Translations under genes and position numbers: made by a program
Assembly: GCA_041441915.1 (NCBI GenBank)
Contig: JASDRS010000011.1
Location: forward strand, 1 to 64,000
Length of the DNA: 64,000 bases
DNA from: UBA10365 sp041441915
Lineage (GTDB): Bacteria; Pseudomonadota; Alphaproteobacteria; Rhodobacterales; Rhodobacteraceae
Direction: 5' to 3'
Notes under the pieces: model-generated
What the model saw: the letters and a program-made list of their open reading frames with translations, nothing else
Told to the model about the DNA's origin: nothing
Databases searched by the model: none
In this document: one piece after another, positions 17,100-26,835 of the stretch
Position numbering within the stretch: position 1 is the stretch's first letter
Layout: every line of letters starts with the position of its first letter

Positions 17100-18314
17100 A
17101 TGCCGTTTTTTACATTTCTCAGCACTAATTTTCGCTTTTTGGCGGCAGGAATGCTGCTGGCCTTTTTATCAAGTTTTGGGCAGACTTTCTTTATTTCGCT
17201 TTTTGGGCCTGAAATTCGCAGCACTTTTGGTCTGAGCTACTCCGAATGGGGCTTTAGCTATGCCGCTGCAACTACCGTTTCTGCGGTCGTCATGATTTGG
17301 ATGGGCGGATTAACAGACCGTTTTTTAGCCCGCAGCTTGGGTGTTATTGTGCTTTCTGGGTTGGGCCTATCTTGCGTATTCATGGCGCTTAATCCTTTGG
17401 CCATGTTGTTTCCCTTGGCATTATTTTTACTTAGGCTGTTTGGTCAAGGCATGACCCCCCATTTATCGTCGGTTGCGATGGCGCGTTGGTTCGTGCGGTC
17501 ACGTGGTCGCGCCCTGGCCATTGCCGCCGTGGGCTTTTCCATTGGCGAGGCCCTGCTGCCTTTGGTCTTTGTGGGGTTAAAAAAACTTATGTCATGGCAC
17601 TCGTTGTGGTTAGTGGCTGCGTTAATCATTATGCTTTCCATACCTCTTTTGATGCGCCTTTTGGCCGCCGAGCGTCAGCCGCAAATCATAACTGAAACCG
17701 AGCATTCAGCAGGTATGGGGGGCCGTCATTGGACGCGCAATGAAGTGCTGTGTACCCCATTGTTTTGGATGGTGGTCCCTTTGCTATTGGGCCCCCCTGC
17801 CTTCAATACTGCCTTTTTCTTTCAACAAGCCCATATTGCCGAAGTGAAAGGGTGGACCCATTTGGCTTTGGTGTCGATGTTTCCTATTTATACTGTAGCT
17901 TCGATTTCTGCTGTTTTACTGTCGGGGGCCGCTGTAGATCGGTTTGGCACGGCGCGCTTGATGGGGCTGTACCAATTGCCTATGGCATTGTTTTTTTTGG
18001 TGTTTGGCGGGGTGGAAACTTTGGTGTTTGCAGCTCCACTGATGATTTTGATTGGCATAACATCTGGCGCACAGGCAACTATACCCATGGCCTTTTTGGC
18101 TGAATTTTTTGGTTCAAGGCATTTGGGATCCATCAAAGCGGCTGCCCTAGCCTTGATGGTATTTGGCTCAGCGCTCGGCCCTGCAATTTCGGGCTGGCTA
18201 ATAGATAGAGATATTAATTTCTCTAATCAAATGGGCGGGATCGCGCTTTATGCCGCAGCAAGTTCACTCTTGGCGGAAGCCGCCATTCGAAAATTGAGGC
18301 CCTCAAAAGGATAA
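17100..18314 (+). CDS. MFS transporter
   Basis: The 404-aa protein has about 12 membrane helices. Between helices 2 and 3 it has GGLTDRFLARSLG, the MFS loop motif (G-x3-D-R-x-G/R-R type), and a second half starting near 220. I start at ATG 17100, which has AAGGTGGA upstream and opens straight into helix 1. It resembles the oxalate/formate-antiporter-like or NarK-like MFS branch but no substrate can be assigned. It is divergent from the AraC regulator and ends 10 bases from the convergent peroxidase gene. Confidence 0.88.
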   Translation: MPFFTFLSTNFRFLAAGMLLAFLSSFGQTFFISLFGPEIRSTFGLSYSEWGFSYAAATTVSAVVMIWMGGLTDRFLARSLGVIVLSGLGLSCVFMALNPLAMLFPLALFLLRLFGQGMTPHLSSVAMARWFVRSRGRALAIAAVGFSIGEALLPLVFVGLKKLMSWHSLWLVAALIIMLSIPLLMRLLAAERQPQIITETEHSAGMGGRHWTRNEVLCTPLFWMVVPLLLGPPAFNTAFFFQQAHIAEVKGWTHLALVSMFPIYTVASISAVLLSGAAVDRFGTARLMGLYQLPMALFFLVFGGVETLVFAAPLMILIGITSGAQATIPMAFLAEFFGSRHLGSIKAAALALMVFGSALGPAISGWLIDRDINFSNQMGGIALYAAASSLLAEAAIRKLRPSKG

Positions 18315-18323
18315 CCTTTATCG

Positions 18324-19706
18324 TTAACGATCGATTGGCAGTCCTGAGGGCACGCTTTTTGGAAGTCCCAAACGACCACCTGACTTGGCAATTGGGTCTT
18401 CTAGGCTTGCCAAAAAAGCTAACAAGTCGTCGCGTATTTCTGTCGTCATAATCACGGGAACACTTGTTACTGCGGCAACTATTTTTGGAAAGTCTTTGCC
18501 GTTTTTCAGTGCCGCCCAGTCATCCTTGCTGCCTTCAAGCTTGGGTAATATGCCTTGTGGCTTATACGCTGCCAGCATCTCTTTAGGGTTAGCGTGAAAT
18601 TCCAGAAAATCTGCAAGGCTAAGATGTCCACCAGCATGTCCGTAGGGCGCGGTCAAAGTCACGTTCCGTAGGCTTGGGGTGCGAAAGGCAAAGCGATCTT
18701 TGGGCTTGTTTGTAACGCGCATGCGGCCGATATCAAGCTGATGATGTTCAAACCTTTCGCCCTTTCCAGGGCCAAGCTGTGGCGTGCCTATAGGATGAAA
18801 ATCATGATCTGTCATAAATGGCCCAGCATGGCAGGTGCTGCATTTTCCTTCGCCGTAAAAGAATTCAAGTCCGCGCATGGCCGCTGGTGACAGTGGTGCT
18901 TTGCCGCGCAGAAAATCATCAAACGGGGCCGTGTCGGAACGAAACTCAACCGTCATAAAGGCCGCAATTGCGTTTGAGATATCAGTGAAATCCAAGGGGC
19001 GCCCTGCTTTAATTTTGGGATAGGCTGCTGCGAACATCGCTTGATACGATGGTAAATCAGTGATCCTTTTTGCAATTTCAGCCCAAGCGCCTGTCGGGCC
19101 TGTCAGACGGCCTTGGCGGACTAGGGTTGATATACCGTTTTCCTCATAATGGCCGGCCATTTCGTCTGGCGACAGCACGGGGAACATGGTTTGGGCTGAT
19201 AGAATCGAGGCAAATCCCGACATCATATCTTCTTCCAAGGGCGAACGAATACCCGCTGGACGCAGCCGATCAACTTCGATACGGCCATCAGCAAAAAGCG
19301 CTGTATATTCCAGCGCACCTGTATTATAAAGTGAGGGCGAATTGCGTGGCACGCGTTGTTCGGGGTAATTTTTTGGGTCTGCAACGCGGTTTGGGCCCAC
19401 GCCAATGCCCCCATCGCCAAACCCGAGTGATACGCCGTCACTTGAGCCAAAGCGAGGGTGGTGGCAGGTACCACAACTGATGCTTTTGTTTCCTGATAGA
19501 ATTTTGTCCCAAAACAAAAGCTGGCCAAGTTCAACTTCAGCCGTGGTGGTAGGCAAGTAACTGCTGTCTTCAACGGGGTTGGGTAAAAGCGAGAAATCTA
19601 AAGCGATAGCAGAAAGGGGCCATAGCAGAATAGCAAAGGCAGCTGAAAACATGTTGGCACTCAGTGGACGAATTAAGCGCAATGGCGGTTTTTTGAGAAA
19701 TTTCAT
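18324..19706 (-). CDS. Di-heme cytochrome c peroxidase / MauG family protein
   Basis: The 460-aa exported protein (N-terminal basic run then a hydrophobic helix to about residue 36, cleavage near IALD) carries two c-type heme sites: C78-G-T-C-H82 and C289-S-T-C-H293. The layout matches bacterial cytochrome c peroxidases and MauG-like enzymes that act in the periplasm on hydrogen peroxide or on partner proteins. AGGAG precedes the ATG. It is the second gene of a pair with an ASPIC-domain protein 17 bases upstream, an association that suggests the latter is its partner or substrate. Confidence 0.92.
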   Translation of the reverse strand: MKFLKKPPLRLIRPLSANMFSAAFAILLWPLSAIALDFSLLPNPVEDSSYLPTTTAEVELGQLLFWDKILSGNKSISCGTCHHPRFGSSDGVSLGFGDGGIGVGPNRVADPKNYPEQRVPRNSPSLYNTGALEYTALFADGRIEVDRLRPAGIRSPLEEDMMSGFASILSAQTMFPVLSPDEMAGHYEENGISTLVRQGRLTGPTGAWAEIAKRITDLPSYQAMFAAAYPKIKAGRPLDFTDISNAIAAFMTVEFRSDTAPFDDFLRGKAPLSPAAMRGLEFFYGEGKCSTCHAGPFMTDHDFHPIGTPQLGPGKGERFEHHQLDIGRMRVTNKPKDRFAFRTPSLRNVTLTAPYGHAGGHLSLADFLEFHANPKEMLAAYKPQGILPKLEGSKDDWAALKNGKDFPKIVAAVTSVPVIMTTEIRDDLLAFLASLEDPIAKSGGRLGLPKSVPSGLPIDR

Positions 19707-19723
19707 TTACCACTCCTATCGAT

Positions 19724-21286
19724 TTAAAACAGTGTGACTGTGAATTCTGGTCCCGAAGAGGATTTTGAGCGGGTCAAAAGTAGATGTTTTCCCGTCTCAA
19801 CTTTGACCCAATCAGACTTTTGTTGATCTGGCCAAATTATTCGAACCCTGGCATGGGTTGCCGCGCCAACGCCAAAATGCAAAGGACCCAATTGGCCCGA
19901 AACATGGCCCCCACCGATTGTTACCTCGGAGGTCTGCAGCGGCAAGTTTGGTGCTGCGACTTCTATAAAGGCCCCAATTGCTCCCGAGTTGATGCCATCT
20001 TGTAGCGGCAGTATTGACAGAAAATGGTCCGTATTTGGAGTGGTGTTTTGCCAAACTTCCATATCAGCGCGGCGATTGATCACAACCAGATCAAGTAAGC
20101 CATCCAGATTTAAATCTGACAGACCTGCACCACGTGAGCGGTGTGTGGTGTCTATCTTGGCAATTTCGCCCATCTCAACAAAGGTGCCGTCCTTTTGCTG
20201 CAGTAAAAGATTATTTGGATCGTTTATCGCGTTTGAAGGCATTTGATTAACATTGCCCTTTGCAATGAACAAATCAGCCAATCCGTCATTATTAATATCG
20301 CCAAACTGCGCATGCCAGCCTGTAGAGGGGCGGCCATCATCGCCGCGGTAGGGCCTGGCGGCATAGGTTCCAATACCGTAAGGGGCATTGACCATCCGCC
20401 CCGCGCCCTTATTAATCTGAAGTAATTGATCTCCCATTGAGGTTAAAACGACCTCAGGTAGGCCGTCGCCTGTAATATCTTGGCTTGCAATGCCCATGCC
20501 CCACAATCGCAAGGTGGGCCAGCCCTGCTCTTCTGTATATTCACGTAGGGGTGACAGGCTAAACATTTGTTCGCGCCCGTCGCGCACGTAATATTGTCTA
20601 TCGTTTGAGATGCGCAGTTCCGGCGTGCCGTCGCGCTTCCAATCTGAAATCAGCATTGATAGCGCGCAAAATCCAGGCGCTAATGTCTGGCTTTGAGCAA
20701 AACCGCGATCATTGGGACGCAATAGTTGATTTCCATCGCAAGCTTCAAAGGGCCCGTTAGTATTGCTCAGGTCTACGTAATTACCAATTGTAAATGTTGG
20801 CCAGTTTTGGCCTAGCTCAAATGTGGCGCTAAAGGCCGTTGACCAAGCGGCCCCGCCTTCAAAGCCCCACGAGGCTGGAGCAGGCGTAAAATGGCAGGTA
20901 CCATCCCCCCGCAGTAATTGATTTTCGCCCACGCGTAGAACTAGAAGGTCAATATTTTTATCGCCGTCAACATCCAAAGGATAGGCGCCAGTGGTATTTA
21001 AAATAGGAGAAATATCGCCAGCTACAAAGCTGATATCGCCTGACCGCTTGCCGCTGTTGATGTACAGATGCGACGACGAAGTTCCGCCTGCTGCGAAAAG
21101 ATCGGGCATATAATCTTGATTGCAATCAAAAATAGCAACGCCACCACCTACATAATGTTCCCATTCACCGTCATAAGAATGGGAGGGCGTGAGCACGCTG
21201 GAACGCGACGTGAAAGAAATTTCTGACAAAGAAGGGCCAGTTTGCAGGCATAATGCGGCAACGGCCGTGCACAGGATTTTTTGCAT
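19724..21286 (-). CDS. Exported FG-GAP/VCBS repeat protein with ASPIC/UnbV domain
   Basis: The 520-aa protein begins with a signal peptide (MQKILCTAVAALCLQTGPS). It then has repeated calcium-binding FG-GAP/VCBS units with D-x-D/N-x-D-x-x-x-D loops (DCNQDYMPDLF about 50, DVDGDKNIDLL about 105, DITGDGLPEVV about 265, DINNDGLADLF about 325, DLNLDGLLDLV about 390). A C-terminal ASPIC/UnbV domain follows (GAIGAFIEVAAPN to the end, about 435-510). I chose ATG 21286 because the upstream extension has only a TTG start and no leader logic. It forms a pair with the di-heme peroxidase. Likely a periplasmic propeller; function unknown. Confidence 0.85.
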   Translation of the reverse strand: MQKILCTAVAALCLQTGPSLSEISFTSRSSVLTPSHSYDGEWEHYVGGGVAIFDCNQDYMPDLFAAGGTSSSHLYINSGKRSGDISFVAGDISPILNTTGAYPLDVDGDKNIDLLVLRVGENQLLRGDGTCHFTPAPASWGFEGGAAWSTAFSATFELGQNWPTFTIGNYVDLSNTNGPFEACDGNQLLRPNDRGFAQSQTLAPGFCALSMLISDWKRDGTPELRISNDRQYYVRDGREQMFSLSPLREYTEEQGWPTLRLWGMGIASQDITGDGLPEVVLTSMGDQLLQINKGAGRMVNAPYGIGTYAARPYRGDDGRPSTGWHAQFGDINNDGLADLFIAKGNVNQMPSNAINDPNNLLLQQKDGTFVEMGEIAKIDTTHRSRGAGLSDLNLDGLLDLVVINRRADMEVWQNTTPNTDHFLSILPLQDGINSGAIGAFIEVAAPNLPLQTSEVTIGGGHVSGQLGPLHFGVGAATHARVRIIWPDQQKSDWVKVETGKHLLLTRSKSSSGPEFTVTLF

Positions 21287-21404
21287 CTTACTTATTAAAA
21301 GTCCGCTTTTTTCAAAATTATAAGCAATAACTAATCCATTATTTTTCGTTAAGATAGCCTCATATGCAGTCAAAAAAATACTTTTAATAGCTGATGCACA
21401 GGAT

Positions 21405-22310
21405 TTAGCCGCTGACTGTTTCTTTCTCTAGCAAAAGCGCCAAAGATAAGGGCCTCATGACATCACCACCGTTACTAAAACCGGCGGCATGCCCCGCCTG
21501 GATCGGATTTACCAAAGGATCACCAACTTGGCAGTAGATAAGTATAGGCCAACAACCCTGGCTCATGGCCGACGCATCGAGGCTAATCGCGACAAAAGTA
21601 TGCTCATGGTAGTGGCAAAAACAAGCAGATACTCCAAGAGGACCTCGACCCGCACTGGCAATTCCGTTCAATCTGTCGCCATAAGAGCAGATCCTCTGAT
21701 TAGTAACCAAAGCAGCAAGGTAAAGGGCATCATCCAAAAGCCGAGCATAAAGATGGTTTTAGCCCCAGTTCCAAAGCCGAACCAAAAAGTTATAAGCGGG
21801 ATGCACGACGCGGTCCCAAAAATAGGTAATTTAGTCTTGGCCGATGGCAAAGGCGCACAAGACCGCGAGGTGCGCCTGAGAAATAACCCAAAGTGCCCCC
21901 AAAAGGCTGATCAACATTGCCGTTGCCATGCTTTTAGCCATAGCCCAACGCAAAAGACCTATGGAAATTTCCCGGTCATCCAAGGTGTTAAGGTAAAGGC
22001 CGACCTCGTTGATTTGGGCGAGACTGTTTTAGGTTCCTGGAATATACGCATCAAATTGGCACCAAAAATCAGCCTTAAGATTATAAATTTCCAAGGATTC
22101 ATGCAGATTTTGGCCAAAAATCTCTTTTGAAATCCGCCAGCCAAGGTGGCCAATCCACCAATAACTATTGCTCCACAAAAAACTGGGCCACATTTATGGC
22201 ACTTGGCACAATGTCATGGCCCCCATGCCGAAGGGGCCGGCTACAAGGACCGAAAACATCAACATAGCCAAATCCTTGGCTCGCGTGGGTAAGGGAGATG
22301 AGCGTGAATT
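21405..22310 (-). pseudogene. Decayed integral membrane transporter, family uncertain
   Basis: On the minus strand, hydrophobic segments are scattered over all three frames with stops between them, for example LLGALWVISQAHLAVLCAFA and SCIPLITFWFGFGTGAKTI then MPFTLLLWLLIRGSALMA. The second piece resembles the middle of SsuC-type ABC permeases (P-L-x3-WFG-x-G-x-x-AK), but an MFS origin cannot be excluded. It lies beyond the promoter of the ASPIC gene and has no intact frame longer than about 110 codons. Confidence 0.5.
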
Positions 22311-23036
22311 GTCCTCTAATTGAATTTGAGACACAGTGTCAGGCGTCGTGCAGATGCAAACGTGTTTTTGACAATAACGCCGTTAGCCAAAAAACCATAT
22401 TTTGGTAAAAAAATTGCTGAGGCAGTTTGGCGAAGACGCATCGATTTGGTGTTTTATAAATATAGTAAACCTATCATTAATGGGCTTAAAGCATTATTTT
22501 GGATGGTAATATAGTGGCATGGGGTGGTTGTTTTGGATCACTTAGTCCATATTTTAATCAGGCCTATATTTCTTGGGCATCGATTTTTAGGGCCTTACAC
22601 TTCAACTAAGCTTTATTCTGTACGGCTTCGTTTTCGTCTATGGTAAATTCATCACTGCTGTGAACAATTTTCTGATTATTATCTTCCTGGAATTATCGGG
22701 GAGTTACTATATCTAAACCAGTTTTGGGGTGACGTAATTTTGGCGTATAGGCTTGTTTATTTTACCTAGAGCTCGTGGATCGACTTTTGTTGAGCGAATT
22801 TTTAGAGACTTTGGAGATTTGCGACATGAGGATCATGCTGTCAATATTTAAATAATTTATTAACAAATTTATATTTTTTATCAAAAACTATGATTGATGC
22901 TAATGTTGTTAGGCTTAATGTGACTTTTAGTGACTTCATTTTTGAGTATGCCTACGCCACAAAATGGGTAAACTTAATTTTTGCCTTTTAAATTTCTGAA
23001 CTTTAAATTTAATGGAGGCATCAAAAGGTTTAAAAA
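22311..23036. other. AT-rich intergenic region upstream of manB
   Basis: No supported gene in about 725 bases. Short frames do not resemble proteins I know. GC drops here compared with the left side, marking the start of the AT-rich polysaccharide locus. The promoter of manB should lie toward the right end. Confidence 0.45.
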
Positions 23037-24428
23037 ATGGATGACAAAGTTTCCGAGATGAAAAAATTAACATGCTTTAAGGCATATGATGTGCGCGGCG
23101 AGTTGGGCGTAAATTTTGATATATCCATTGCATATCGAATTGGTCGCGCAGTTGCTCGTCACTTTAAAGCGCAAAAAATTGTAGTTGGTCGTGACGCTCG
23201 TGAAACATCCCCCGAACTTGCTGATGCAATTATGTGTGGCATCATGGATGAGGGATCAAACGTTTTGGACTTGGGCCTTGCTGGGACTGAGGAAATGTAT
23301 TGGTCCGTAACACATTTTGGCGCATGTGCGGGCGTTGAGGTCACTGCATCCCATAATCCAATTAATTATAATGGCGTCAAAATTGTGAAATCTGGATCGC
23401 GCCCGCTAGATGATTTCGAGGACTTTCAGGTAATAAAGCTGCTTGCAGAGGAAAATGTTTGGTATACTGCCTTAGAAATTGGATCTAGCGAAGACATATC
23501 TTTTCAAGCTCGTGAAGCATATGTCGAACGTGTTTTGAGTTTTGTCGATGTCTCACGCCTAAAGCCCCTTAAAATTGTTGTAAATAGTGGCAATGGCGCC
23601 GCGGGGCCTACCTTTGATGCTATCGCTGATAAGTTGAAAGGTATAGGCGGGCGGATGGAGTTTATTCGCGTGCACCACAACCCAAACCATAGTTTTCCAA
23701 ACGGCATTCCAAATCCCCTCTTACCTGAAAATCACAAAAAGACAGCGAGCACCGTGAGGTCAGAGGGGGCTGATTTTGGTGTGGCATTTGATGGAGATTT
23801 TGATCGCTGCTTCTTCTTTGACGAGGAAGGGGGCTTCGTTCCCGGAGAGTATGTAATTGGGCTCATTGCAACCATCTTTTTAGAAAAAGAGCCTTGTGCG
23901 AAAATTGTGCATGACCCACGTGTTATCTGGAACACGCAAGATATCGTTTCTCGTAAGGGAGGCGTGGCAATTCAATCAAAAACGGGGCACGCGTTTATTA
24001 AGCAGACCATGCGCGCATCGAGTGCCGTTTACGGGGGTGAGATGTCCGCGCACCACTATTTTAGGGATTTTGCATATTGCGATAGTGGGATGATCCCGTG
24101 GCTTCTCGTGGCTGAGCTCGTCTCGACGAGTGGCAAGTCTTTAGGCTCGTGGGTTGAAAGCTCTTTTCAAAATTTTCCAAGCAGTGGTGAAATAAATTTT
24201 AATGTTAGAGATGCTGAAATATCCATTCAAAATGTACTTGATAAATATACTGACAAAGCCCTTCAAATAGATTGGACCGATGGCGTGAGCCTCTCATTTG
24301 AAAATTGGAGGTTTAATCTGCGAAAATCCAACACTGAGCCGCTCGTGCGATTGAATATTGAGACGTTTGGATTGAACGTTAACCTCGGTGATCTCTTAAG
24401 CGACCTAAGTTCTCTGATCAAGAATTAA
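23037..24428 (+). CDS. manB: Phosphomannomutase
   Basis: ManB interconverts mannose-6-phosphate and mannose-1-phosphate, feeding GDP-mannose synthesis with ManC (31509-32936). The sequence has KAYDVRG near the start, the phosphoserine loop TASHNP (Ser105), the magnesium loop DGDFDR (about 250), GGEMSAHHYF for sugar recognition and the phosphate-binding RKSNTEP near the C terminus. An in-frame ATG seven codons in (23058) would give the MKKLTCFKAYD start and Ser98 as in CpsG of enterics; the upstream ATG has the better AAAAGG ribosome site. It is followed by a dead GT4 gene. Confidence 0.93.
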   Translation: MDDKVSEMKKLTCFKAYDVRGELGVNFDISIAYRIGRAVARHFKAQKIVVGRDARETSPELADAIMCGIMDEGSNVLDLGLAGTEEMYWSVTHFGACAGVEVTASHNPINYNGVKIVKSGSRPLDDFEDFQVIKLLAEENVWYTALEIGSSEDISFQAREAYVERVLSFVDVSRLKPLKIVVNSGNGAAGPTFDAIADKLKGIGGRMEFIRVHHNPNHSFPNGIPNPLLPENHKKTASTVRSEGADFGVAFDGDFDRCFFFDEEGGFVPGEYVIGLIATIFLEKEPCAKIVHDPRVIWNTQDIVSRKGGVAIQSKTGHAFIKQTMRASSAVYGGEMSAHHYFRDFAYCDSGMIPWLLVAELVSTSGKSLGSWVESSFQNFPSSGEINFNVRDAEISIQNVLDKYTDKALQIDWTDGVSLSFENWRFNLRKSNTEPLVRLNIETFGLNVNLGDLLSDLSSLIKN

Positions 24429-24584
24429 AAAATATTTTGATCCACGTGAGGGATAGAAACATTTCCAATTTGCGCTCCAATAAAGCCGCGAACCTAATTT
24501 TGCTCTAGGCCTCTTTGTTTTTGATTAGAGTAAAGTGCTAAACTATTTCGAAGGAGCAGAGCTCGCTTATTCATCTATTGAGAT

Positions 24585-25718
24585 TTGAATATTGACGTTT
24601 TTGACTCACGATTAGCTTTTAAAATTTGCAGTACTATTTGTGGTTGGGGCATGTGGATCTCTATTTATATAGTTAACCTAAATGCATATCAATTATACAG
24701 CCAAGGGGCTGGTGGGCGAGACGGTTCAGTCTTCGCGCGCATTCCCTACACCAAGAATTTTTGGCCTGCCAATTGCTGGAGCCTTTGTGGCAAGCTTTTT
24801 AATGACTAAAAAACCGCAAGTTTAGCGGGTTTCACTGTATTTCTGCTTTTCTGTTTTATTGGGTGAGCTGGGACAGGGCCTAGGCAGGGATGAATGACTT
24901 TTATACCGCCGAATTCTATCATTCGTATCACCTGTTATAGTGGTTCATTTTATTTGCGATTTGGACTTTTTGGACTGGAATTTACGCGATTGATATACTT
25001 TTAGGTGTTCGAATTATAGCGCCATTGTTTGTGATTTTCGTCTCGGCTGAAATATGTCACGCTATAAATTTAATTAATGGTTTGCATGGATTGGCGCTTG
25101 GTGTTTGAAGCTTAATGCTCTCAGGCTTAGCCACCAGATCCGTGCATGTTTGTGACATAATAATGTTTAGAATGTGGATTGGCGAAATTGCATGCATCCT
25201 TGGGCTATTCGTGTTTAATTTTACACTGGTTAAGTTGTTTATTTGAGATGCTGGGGCATACACAATTGGTCACGCCATTATTTAGATAGGGTTTTCATCC
25301 TCCTCATAAATACATCTTTGGCGCCATTCAGTGTGCTAATCGTATTCTTTCGGCCGCCAACCAAAATGATCTTCGCAATCGTGTGGTGGAAATTAAATGG
25401 GAAGAAAGTCTCTATATGCCTAACCAAAAACATTTTTATCAACTCGCCATGCGCGGTCTCGAAATCATTTGGCTCGGGCGTGCGCGTCGTAATATTTCAA
25501 ACCCGTTGTCTCCAATTGTCATCATTACCCTATCTTTGCTACCCGTGTTTGTGTCACAAGGCCTGGCGCACCAAAACCTCTCAGTCTTTTGTGCCATTAT
25601 GCGTTCTTTGCATTATTCATTTACGTCTATTCATTTGCGAAATGCATTTTTACTCGCTAACGCTAAATGGCCAGACATTATCCAATACAGTTATCATTTG
25701 GTGCTCCGAATAAACTAA
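24585..25718 (+). pseudogene. Decayed GT4 family sugar-phosphate transferase (WecA/Rfe-like)
   Basis: Across shifting frames the sequence reads like an undecaprenyl-phosphate sugar-1-phosphate transferase: AFPTPRIFGLPIAGAF (for PTPRxGGL), ICHAINLINGLHGLALGV (for NLIDGLNGLA), DAGAYTIGHAI (for GDAG-AYxxGF), then NQKHFYQLAMRGLEI and RARRNISNPLSPIVI for the cytoplasmic His-loop region and last helices. At least four frameshifts or stops break it. In a living locus this enzyme would start glycan assembly on the lipid carrier, so its loss between manB and galU is notable. Confidence 0.8.
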
Positions 25719-25734
25719 ATTTAGAAAGTTAAAA

Positions 25735-26565
25735 ATGTCCGCTTCCAAACTTATCCGAAAAGCAGTCTTCCCCGTCGCAGGCTTTGGCACTCGTTTTTTG
25801 CCAGCCACGAAGGCTATGCCTAAGGAGCTCTTGCCCATGGTAGATAAGCCACTTATTCAGTATGCGGTTGAGGAGGCCATTCGTGCTGGCATCGATACCA
25901 TGATTTTTGTGACCGGTCGAAATAAGCGCGCGATTGAGGATCACTTCGATAGCAATCCTGAGTTAGAGGCTGCCCTGAGGGTAAAAGGCAAGCACGAACA
26001 AGCTGATATGGTAAAGAATATTCTCCCGGCTGGAGTCGAGTGTATTTTTGTGCGACAGCCAGAGCAAATTGGTTTGGGCCACGCCGTTCTATGTGCTGAG
26101 CGGGTTGTTGGGAATGAGCCGTTTGCTGTCCTACTAGCCGATGATTTTATTCAATCGGAAGGTGCGGGTGTGATGGCTGATTTGATTGAAAGTTTTGCAA
26201 AATCAAAAAAGACGCAGCTAAGTGTTATGCAAGTTGATGGTCCTGATATCTCCAAATATGGGGTGGTCAAGAAACATGATCAATCCGGTGCTCTAGTTGG
26301 GCTGGTTGAAAAGCCAAAGTTTGAGGATGCGCCATCAAACCTTGCCAGTATTGGGCGATACATTCTGACATCAAATATTTTTGACATTTTGCGCGCCCAA
26401 AAGCTCGATTCTGGTGGAGAAATTCAATTGGCGGACGCAATAAACAGTCAAGCTGCTCTGGGAAACGTCGAGGGTGTATTGCTTAAAGGGCAACGTTTTG
26501 ATTGTGGAAGCGTCGAGGGATACTTGGATGCAATTTTTTCTGTATCTAGTCGTTATAAAAAATAA
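25735..26565 (+). CDS. galU: UTP-glucose-1-phosphate uridylyltransferase
   Basis: GalU makes UDP-glucose from UTP and glucose-1-phosphate. The 276-aa sequence has the nucleotidyltransferase loop AGFGTRFLPATKAMPKE (16-32), VDKPLIQYAVEEA, LGHAVLCA (about 115), the metal Asp in LLADD, and VEKP (about 185). The length is slightly shorter than enteric GalU, as usual for alphaproteobacteria. It lies 16 bases after the dead GT4 gene, so it must have had a shared transcript or now rely on manB read-through. Confidence 0.95.
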   Translation: MSASKLIRKAVFPVAGFGTRFLPATKAMPKELLPMVDKPLIQYAVEEAIRAGIDTMIFVTGRNKRAIEDHFDSNPELEAALRVKGKHEQADMVKNILPAGVECIFVRQPEQIGLGHAVLCAERVVGNEPFAVLLADDFIQSEGAGVMADLIESFAKSKKTQLSVMQVDGPDISKYGVVKKHDQSGALVGLVEKPKFEDAPSNLASIGRYILTSNIFDILRAQKLDSGGEIQLADAINSQAALGNVEGVLLKGQRFDCGSVEGYLDAIFSVSSRYKK

Positions 26566-26835
26566 CTTTACTTTACGCATATGCGCTTTTAGGGACCGCA
26601 ATTCTATTAATAATTCGAATGATGTGGAGAAATATAGGACACACTTACGATTTAATTTCGTACCTTATAAAAGTTTTTTGTTTTAGCCGTCATATTTTAC
26701 AAATTGACTAACTTGGCTATAGTAAGTTAGCGCGTAGATTAATATCTCTTGGTTACATTTTCCATATTGAATAAAGTTCTTATGTTAATGGTGCCACTGA
26801 TGAAAAATGTAGGTTTTTAGCTAGATAGGTCAGCG

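Noticed and set aside
21489..22130. 213-aa plus-strand open frame
   Set aside because: The opposite strand shows membrane-protein segments of a decayed transporter; the plus-strand frame has biased Lys/Pro composition, no ribosome site and no motif.
25057..25718. Plus-strand frames of 111 and 156 aa as separate genes
   Set aside because: Both are frame fragments of the same GT4 pseudogene, as shown by successive family motifs in alternating frames.
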